NCBI GenBank assembly: GCA_963716735.1
Contig: OY970321.1
Span: 1-64,000, forward strand
Length of the DNA: 64,000 nucleotides
Direction: 5' to 3'
Origin: VRUE01 sp963716735
Lineage (GTDB): Bacteria; Actinomycetota; Thermoleophilia; Solirubrobacterales; 70-9
Shown: positions 60,160 through 64,000 of the stretch, one piece after another
Position numbering within the stretch: the first letter of the stretch is position 1
Layout of the letters: every line of letters begins with the position of its first letter
Translations under genes and position numbers: made by a program
Notes under the pieces: model-generated
Database searches by the model: none
The model's input: the letters and a program-made list of their open reading frames with translations, nothing else
What the model was told of the DNA's origin: nothing

Positions 60160-60894
60160 GTGAAGCGTGCAGTCGTCCTCGCCGGTGGTCTTGGGATGCG
60201 CCTGAGGCCCTATACGACGGTCCTGCCGAAGCCGCTGATGCCGGTCGGCGACCGGCCGATCCTCGACGTGATCGTGCGCCAGCTCGCTTACCACGGCTTC
60301 GAGCGGCTGACGATCGTCACCGGCCACCTGGCCGAGTTGATCGAGGCCTTCTTCGGCGACGGCGAGCGCTATGGCATCCCGATCGACTACTACCGCGAGG
60401 ATGAGCCGCTGGGCACGGTCGGCGCCCTCAGCCTCCTGCCCGACCTCGACGACGACTTCCTGATGATGAACGGCGACGTGCTCACCGACATCCCCTTCGG
60501 CTCCTTCTATGACGAACACCGGAACTCCGGCGCCGCCGCGACCATCGCGGCGCACCGTCGCGAGGTGCAGGTCTCGCTCGGCGTGCTCCAGTTCGACGGC
60601 GACGGCGACGGCGATCGCCTCACCGGCTACATCGAGAAGCCGACCTACCACTACGAGGTCAGCATGGGCGTCTACGCCTTCTCGCCCCGGGTCCTGCCCC
60701 ACATAAAGCAGGGCGAGCGACTCGACTTCCCCGACCTCGTCCTGCGCCTGCTCGACGAGGGTGAGGAGGTGCGTGCGCGGCGCAGCGAGGACGACTACTG
60801 GCTCGACATCGGGCGCCACGACGACTACGAGACGGCGATGGACGAGTTCGAGCGCATGCGGGACAGGTTCCTGCCCGGCCAGTCCTCGGAGTGA
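60160..60894 (+). CDS. Sugar-1-phosphate nucleotidyltransferase
   Basis: 244 residues from GTG 60160 (VKRAVVLAGGLGMRLRPYT). It is a Rossmann-like NTP transferase: the nucleotide loop LAGGLGMRLRP, Lys in LPKPLMPVGDRPIL, EDEPLGTVGALSLL, the metal Asp in MMNGDVLTD, and YIEKPTYHYEVSMGVYAFS. It couples a sugar phosphate to NMP (glucose-1-P or mannose-1-P class). It lacks a C-terminal left-handed beta-helix, so no acyltransferase. The last four bases overlap the start of the next glycosyltransferase gene (GTGA). Confidence 0.92.
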   Translation: MKRAVVLAGGLGMRLRPYTTVLPKPLMPVGDRPILDVIVRQLAYHGFERLTIVTGHLAELIEAFFGDGERYGIPIDYYREDEPLGTVGALSLLPDLDDDFLMMNGDVLTDIPFGSFYDEHRNSGAAATIAAHRREVQVSLGVLQFDGDGDGDRLTGYIEKPTYHYEVSMGVYAFSPRVLPHIKQGERLDFPDLVLRLLDEGEEVRARRSEDDYWLDIGRHDDYETAMDEFERMRDRFLPGQSSE

Positions 60895-62045
60895 GGCTCG
60901 AGGGTCGCGACATCGTCTGCGTCGGCACCGCCGACTGGCAGACCGAGCTGCCGATCAACCAGCACCAGCTGATGGGCCGGCTCGCCGCCCGCAATCGCGT
61001 CCTCTTCGTCGAGTCGCTCGGCCTGCGCCGGCCCCAGCTCGCCTCGCGTGATCTGCGCCGCATCGCCCGCCGCCTCGCCCGCGGCCTGCGCGGCGTGCGG
61101 ACGGTCGACGGCGTCCACGTCCTCTCGCCGCTCGTCCTTCCCTTCCACGGCAGCGCGGCGATCCGCTCGCTCAACCGCCGCCTGTTGCGCCTGCAGGTCG
61201 GGCGCGCGGCACGGAAGCTGGGCTTCGGCAGGCCGCTGCTCTGGGCCTACGCGCCGCAGGCCGAGGCGCTGCTCGACGTCCTCGATCCCGGGCCGGTCGT
61301 CTACCACTGCGTCGATGACGTCGCCGCCCAGAAGGGTGTCGACGCGGAGGGGTTCCGGGCGAGCGAGGAGCACTTCGCCCGCCGCGCCGACCTGGTCTTG
61401 GCCAGTGCGCCTGCCCTGGCGGAGCGGATGCGGACGCTCTCGGAAAACGTCCTCTACGCGCCGAACGTGGCCGACACCGGCCTCTTCGCGACCGCGCTCG
61501 AGGACGGACCCGTCGATGCCGCGATCGATTCGTTGCCGAAGCCGCGCCTGGTCTTCCAGGGCGCCATCGTCGCCACCAAGCTGGACGTCGGGCTGCTTGC
61601 CGAGCTCGCCGACCTTCGACCCGGGTGGAGCGTCGTCTTGGTCGGACCGAGGGGGGCCGGTGACCCGAGCGGCGACCTCTCGGCCCTCGACGGGGCGCCG
61701 AACGTCCACTGCGTCGGGCCCCGGGACGCCAACGCGCTGCCTACCGTGCTGCGCGGTGCCGACGCCGGCCTGATCCCCTACGCGATCAACGACCTGACCC
61801 GCAGCGTCTTCCCGATGAAGGTCTACGAGTACCTGGCGGCCGGTCTGCCGACGCTGGCGACCCCGTTGCCCGCGCTGGACGGCGTGGAGGGTGTCGACGT
61901 CGTCCGCAACGTGGACGAGCTGGTCGCAACCGTCGAGCGTGAGCTGGCGGTCGACAGCCCGCGGCGCCGCCGCGAGCGCTCGGCTGCCGCCGCGGCGCAC
62001 TCCTGGGAGGCGCGGATCGAGGAAATCGAAGCGGCGCTCGGCTAG
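60891..62045 (+). CDS. GT4-like glycosyltransferase
   Basis: 384 residues from GTG 60891, coupled to the nucleotidyltransferase by a GTGA overlap. GT-B fold: VFQGAIVATKLDVGLLAELA near the hinge, GPRDANALPTVLRGADAGLI, and FPMKVYEYLAAGLPTLAT with the donor-binding Glu. The N-terminal acceptor half begins DIVCVGTADWQTELPINQHQ. The donor may be the sugar activated by the upstream enzyme; the acceptor is unknown. Confidence 0.88.
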   Translation: MRLEGRDIVCVGTADWQTELPINQHQLMGRLAARNRVLFVESLGLRRPQLASRDLRRIARRLARGLRGVRTVDGVHVLSPLVLPFHGSAAIRSLNRRLLRLQVGRAARKLGFGRPLLWAYAPQAEALLDVLDPGPVVYHCVDDVAAQKGVDAEGFRASEEHFARRADLVLASAPALAERMRTLSENVLYAPNVADTGLFATALEDGPVDAAIDSLPKPRLVFQGAIVATKLDVGLLAELADLRPGWSVVLVGPRGAGDPSGDLSALDGAPNVHCVGPRDANALPTVLRGADAGLIPYAINDLTRSVFPMKVYEYLAAGLPTLATPLPALDGVEGVDVVRNVDELVATVERELAVDSPRRRRERSAAAAAHSWEARIEEIEAALG

Positions 62046-62063
62046 CTCGCGGCCGGGGTGGCT

Positions 62064-62597
62064 TCAGCTGAGATCCGGCTTCAATTCCATGTCTTCGAGC
62101 ATCAGCAGCCACTGAGCGTAGAAATTCTCATCGGATTCCCGAAAGCGCTTGATGAACCACCAACCTTCATTCCAGAGTTCCCGCGCGGTAAAACCGAAGT
62201 AATCCTTGGCGATTCCTTTGTGCAGAAGGCCCTGGTTGTACATTCCCGCCAGCTCCTCGATCAAGTTGGGAACGATCAGCACGGCGAGCTGGTCTTCGAA
62301 GCTCCGCTTCAGATACCGCTCGTATCCCTCATCCTCGCTGGAGTCGCCGAGCTCGAACAGGTCGCGCGTCATCTGGTTGTAGGGGAGCAGCTCGGGGCTG
62401 GAGAAACGTGCGGTGAAGTTGTAGGTCAGCGTCTGCCGCGTCGTGGAGCGTGAGTCCCGCAATTGGAGGAACGCACCCAGGAGGGCTGCGACGGCGGTGC
62501 AGGCCAGAACGAGCTGTGCGATCGCCGCCCACTGATCCAGGTGAAGAGCGGCGAGATCGGGGAGCGACGGCCATCCCGCGCAGGCTAGGATGAGCAA
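62064..62597 (-). CDS. Membrane-anchored hypothetical protein
   Basis: 177 residues. An N-terminal hydrophobic helix (about 22-44, WAAIAQLVLACTAVAALLGA) is followed by a basic linker and a helical cytosolic domain with many aromatic residues (KDYFGFTARELWNEGWWFIK, NFYAQWLLMLEDMEL). The pattern resembles DUF4760-type small membrane proteins, but I am not certain. No neighbours suggest a role; it lies between two glycosyltransferase genes and points the opposite way to the first. The start is uncertain, since no strong ribosome site is seen. Confidence 0.65.
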   Translation of the reverse strand: MLILACAGWPSLPDLAALHLDQWAAIAQLVLACTAVAALLGAFLQLRDSRSTTRQTLTYNFTARFSSPELLPYNQMTRDLFELGDSSEDEGYERYLKRSFEDQLAVLIVPNLIEELAGMYNQGLLHKGIAKDYFGFTARELWNEGWWFIKRFRESDENFYAQWLLMLEDMELKPDLS

Positions 62598-62703
62598 GTC
62601 GAGTCCCCTGGGATCGGGCCGATCGGAGCCATTTACGCTGCTATCCTTGCAGTAATGAACGCTCCGGTTCTGATGCCACCCAAGCCCAAGAGGTAGCTTC
62701 GCC

Positions 62704-63828
62704 TCAACGAGCCGAGCTTGCTCCGGCTCCCGGCCGTGTTCGTTTTTTCGTCGCTGCAGCTTCGGCGAGCACCTCGCGCGTCTGCGCAGCTACGTTGGCC
62801 CAGCTGAACTTCGCGGCGTGGGCCCGGCCTCTCTCGATCAGCTCGGGCGGTCGCTCCAGCGCCTGCTCCAGCGCGGCGCGCCAGGCTGCCGGGGTGCGCT
62901 CGCCCACGACCAGCGCCGCCGCTCCGCTGACCTCCTCCAGGCCGCCCGAGTCGGCGGCGATCACCGCCGGGGTGGCGCAGGCCATCGCCTCCAGCGGGGC
63001 GATCCCGAACCCCTCGTAAATCGCCGGGGCGGCGAGGGCGCCGGCGGCGCGGAGGAGCTCGACCAGCTCGTCCTCGCTGACCGGGCCGAGCAGGTCGCAG
63101 GCTCCGCTCTGTCTCGCCTTGGCTTCGATCTGCTCGCCGCCGAAACCTGGCGATCCCGCCAGGACCACTCGCCAGCCGGCGTCCTCGGTGGCGGCGAGGG
63201 CGCCGGCCTCGATCAGCACGTCGAGGCCCTTGCGAGGCTCGAGCGAGCCGACGTGCAGGACGAAGGGTGAGTCGATCCCCCAGCGCTCGCGCACTGCCCT
63301 TAGGGCCGCGTCGCGGTCGCCCGGGGTGAAGACCTCGTCGACCCCATTGGGCACGACCCGCACAGCACGCTCATCCACCTCGTAGTAGGTCGCGACGTCG
63401 TCCGCGGTCGCACCGGAGACCGCGATCAGGCGCGTCGCGCGTTGCGCCGAGCGGGCCACCGTGGTGCGGAAGTGCTCCTCCTGGCTGGCCTGCTTGACGC
63501 CGGGGAAGCGCAGCGTCGCCAGGTCATGGATCGTGACCACCGTCGGCACCGGGCTCCAGCGCGGCAGGACGCTCTCCGGGGCCCAGAGGACGTCGGCGTG
63601 CTTCCGCGCGAGCCACCACGGCACGAAGGCCTCGCGCCAGATCGGCGTGCCCTTGACCCGCACGCCGACCTCCCGCGCGCCGGGGGTGGGCCTTTCCAGC
63701 CGCCGCGTGTTGGCGAGCAGCCAGACCTCGTCCCCCGCTGCGATCAGCTCGCGGGCGATCCGGTCAAGGTACTTGGGAATGCCGCCCCAGCTCGCCTCGA
63801 GCACGTTGGCGTCGATCGCGATGCGCAT
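62704..63828 (-). CDS. GT4-family glycosyltransferase
   Basis: 374 residues. GT-B fold of the mannosyl/glucosyltransferase type: AIDANVLEASWGGIPKYLDR at the N-terminus, VPTVVTIHDLATLRFPG, ATRLIAVSGATADDV, VVPNGVDEVFTPGDRD, VLHVGSLEPRKGLDVLIEAG, and the EX7E motif in APAIYEGFGIAPLEAMACAT. It adds a sugar from a nucleotide donor to a growing glycan. The start lies 5 bases from the stop of the upstream partial gene, so both belong to one operon running out of the window. Confidence 0.92.
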   Translation of the reverse strand: MRIAIDANVLEASWGGIPKYLDRIARELIAAGDEVWLLANTRRLERPTPGAREVGVRVKGTPIWREAFVPWWLARKHADVLWAPESVLPRWSPVPTVVTIHDLATLRFPGVKQASQEEHFRTTVARSAQRATRLIAVSGATADDVATYYEVDERAVRVVPNGVDEVFTPGDRDAALRAVRERWGIDSPFVLHVGSLEPRKGLDVLIEAGALAATEDAGWRVVLAGSPGFGGEQIEAKARQSGACDLLGPVSEDELVELLRAAGALAAPAIYEGFGIAPLEAMACATPAVIAADSGGLEEVSGAAALVVGERTPAAWRAALEQALERPPELIERGRAHAAKFSWANVAAQTREVLAEAAATKKRTRPGAGASSAR

Positions 63829-63833
63829 CGGGT

Positions 63834-64000
63834 TCAGGCGCCGAGCGCCGGCGGGGCTTTGCCGGCGCCTTCCTCGTCGTCTTTCGACGGCAGGTCGCGC
63901 CAGGCGGCGACGAGCCAGCCGAGCATCGCTCCGAGCAGGATCGACGTGCGCGGCTCGATCGAGGTGAAGGTCGCGGTCAGCTCGACGATGGCCAGTGCCA
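63834..64000 (-). CDS. C-terminal end of a membrane protein (truncated by window edge)
   Basis: About 55 C-terminal residues are visible: a hydrophobic helix region (LAIVELTATFTSIEPRTSIL, LGAMLGWLVAAWRDLP) and a hydrophilic tail ending PPALGA. The start lies beyond the window. Position directly upstream of a glycosyltransferase gene, and the hydrophobic character, suggest a polysaccharide polymerase, ligase or flippase, but the fragment is too short to decide. Confidence 0.6.
   Translation of the reverse strand, partial: ALAIVELTATFTSIEPRTSILLGAMLGWLVAAWRDLPSKDDEEGAGKAPPALGA

Overview
The window looks like chromosome of a high-G+C Gram-positive actinobacterium, most likely class Thermoleophilia (Solirubrobacterales-like). 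This rests on G+C-rich third codon positions almost everywhere, secreted proteins with the MIRNLKALGLAL signal-peptide style, several MMPL transporters, and mycobacteria-like fatty-acid genes. The placement is inference; there is no rRNA gene here to confirm it. I found no tRNA, rRNA or CRISPR array.

Layout. 0-6 kb: end of a large secreted protein, two near-identical secreted paralogues with unusual codon use and a shared structured leader, an RlpA-like cell-wall protein behind a c-di-AMP (ydaO/yuaA) riboswitch, and a CMD/AhpD-fold protein. 6-14 kb: glutamine synthetase, a long palindrome, an MMPL transporter with a YyaL-type thioredoxin-domain protein, and a GGDEF-EAL c-di-GMP enzyme. 14-15.7 kb: an IS110-family insertion sequence embedded in hairpin repeats. 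15.7-29 kb: lipid metabolism. An acyl-CoA ligase and MMPL transporter lie opposite an HxlR-type regulator; then comes a five-gene operon equivalent to mycobacterial fadA2-fabG4-htdX plus two acyl-CoA dehydrogenases, and a third MMPL transporter. 29-35 kb: an operon of a class IV aminotransferase (probable pabC), sucC-like, cupin, sucD-like and a FixX-like ferredoxin, divergent from a fused pabAB. 35-43 kb: UDP-sugar dehydrogenase, secreted glycosidase-like protein, O-antigen-ligase-like protein, DUF4333 lipoprotein, GTP-type PEP carboxykinase and a methyltransferase. 43-48.9 kb: CitE-like lyase, CAP protein, acyl-CoA dehydrogenase, soluble Ser/Thr kinase, SCP2-like protein. 49-52 kb: a 929-residue collagen-like surface protein with long DNA repeats. 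52.6-56.7 kb: MaoC dehydratase, membrane protein, Kelch propeller, DegT aminotransferase. 56.8-59.2 kb: a lower-G+C accessory patch with a frameshifted ArsR-type regulator and four overlapping genes for small HTH proteins. 59-64 kb: sugar nucleotidyltransferase, deacetylase-like protein and two glycosyltransferases for surface polysaccharide.

The most unusual signals are: the four-gene HTH array next to a broken regulator; a set of long perfect palindromes, two of them in frame inside the folate genes pabAB and pabC; the hairpin-doublet repeats around the IS110 element; the compensatory base change in the leaders of the two paralogues; and the c-di-AMP riboswitch, which I regard as near certain.
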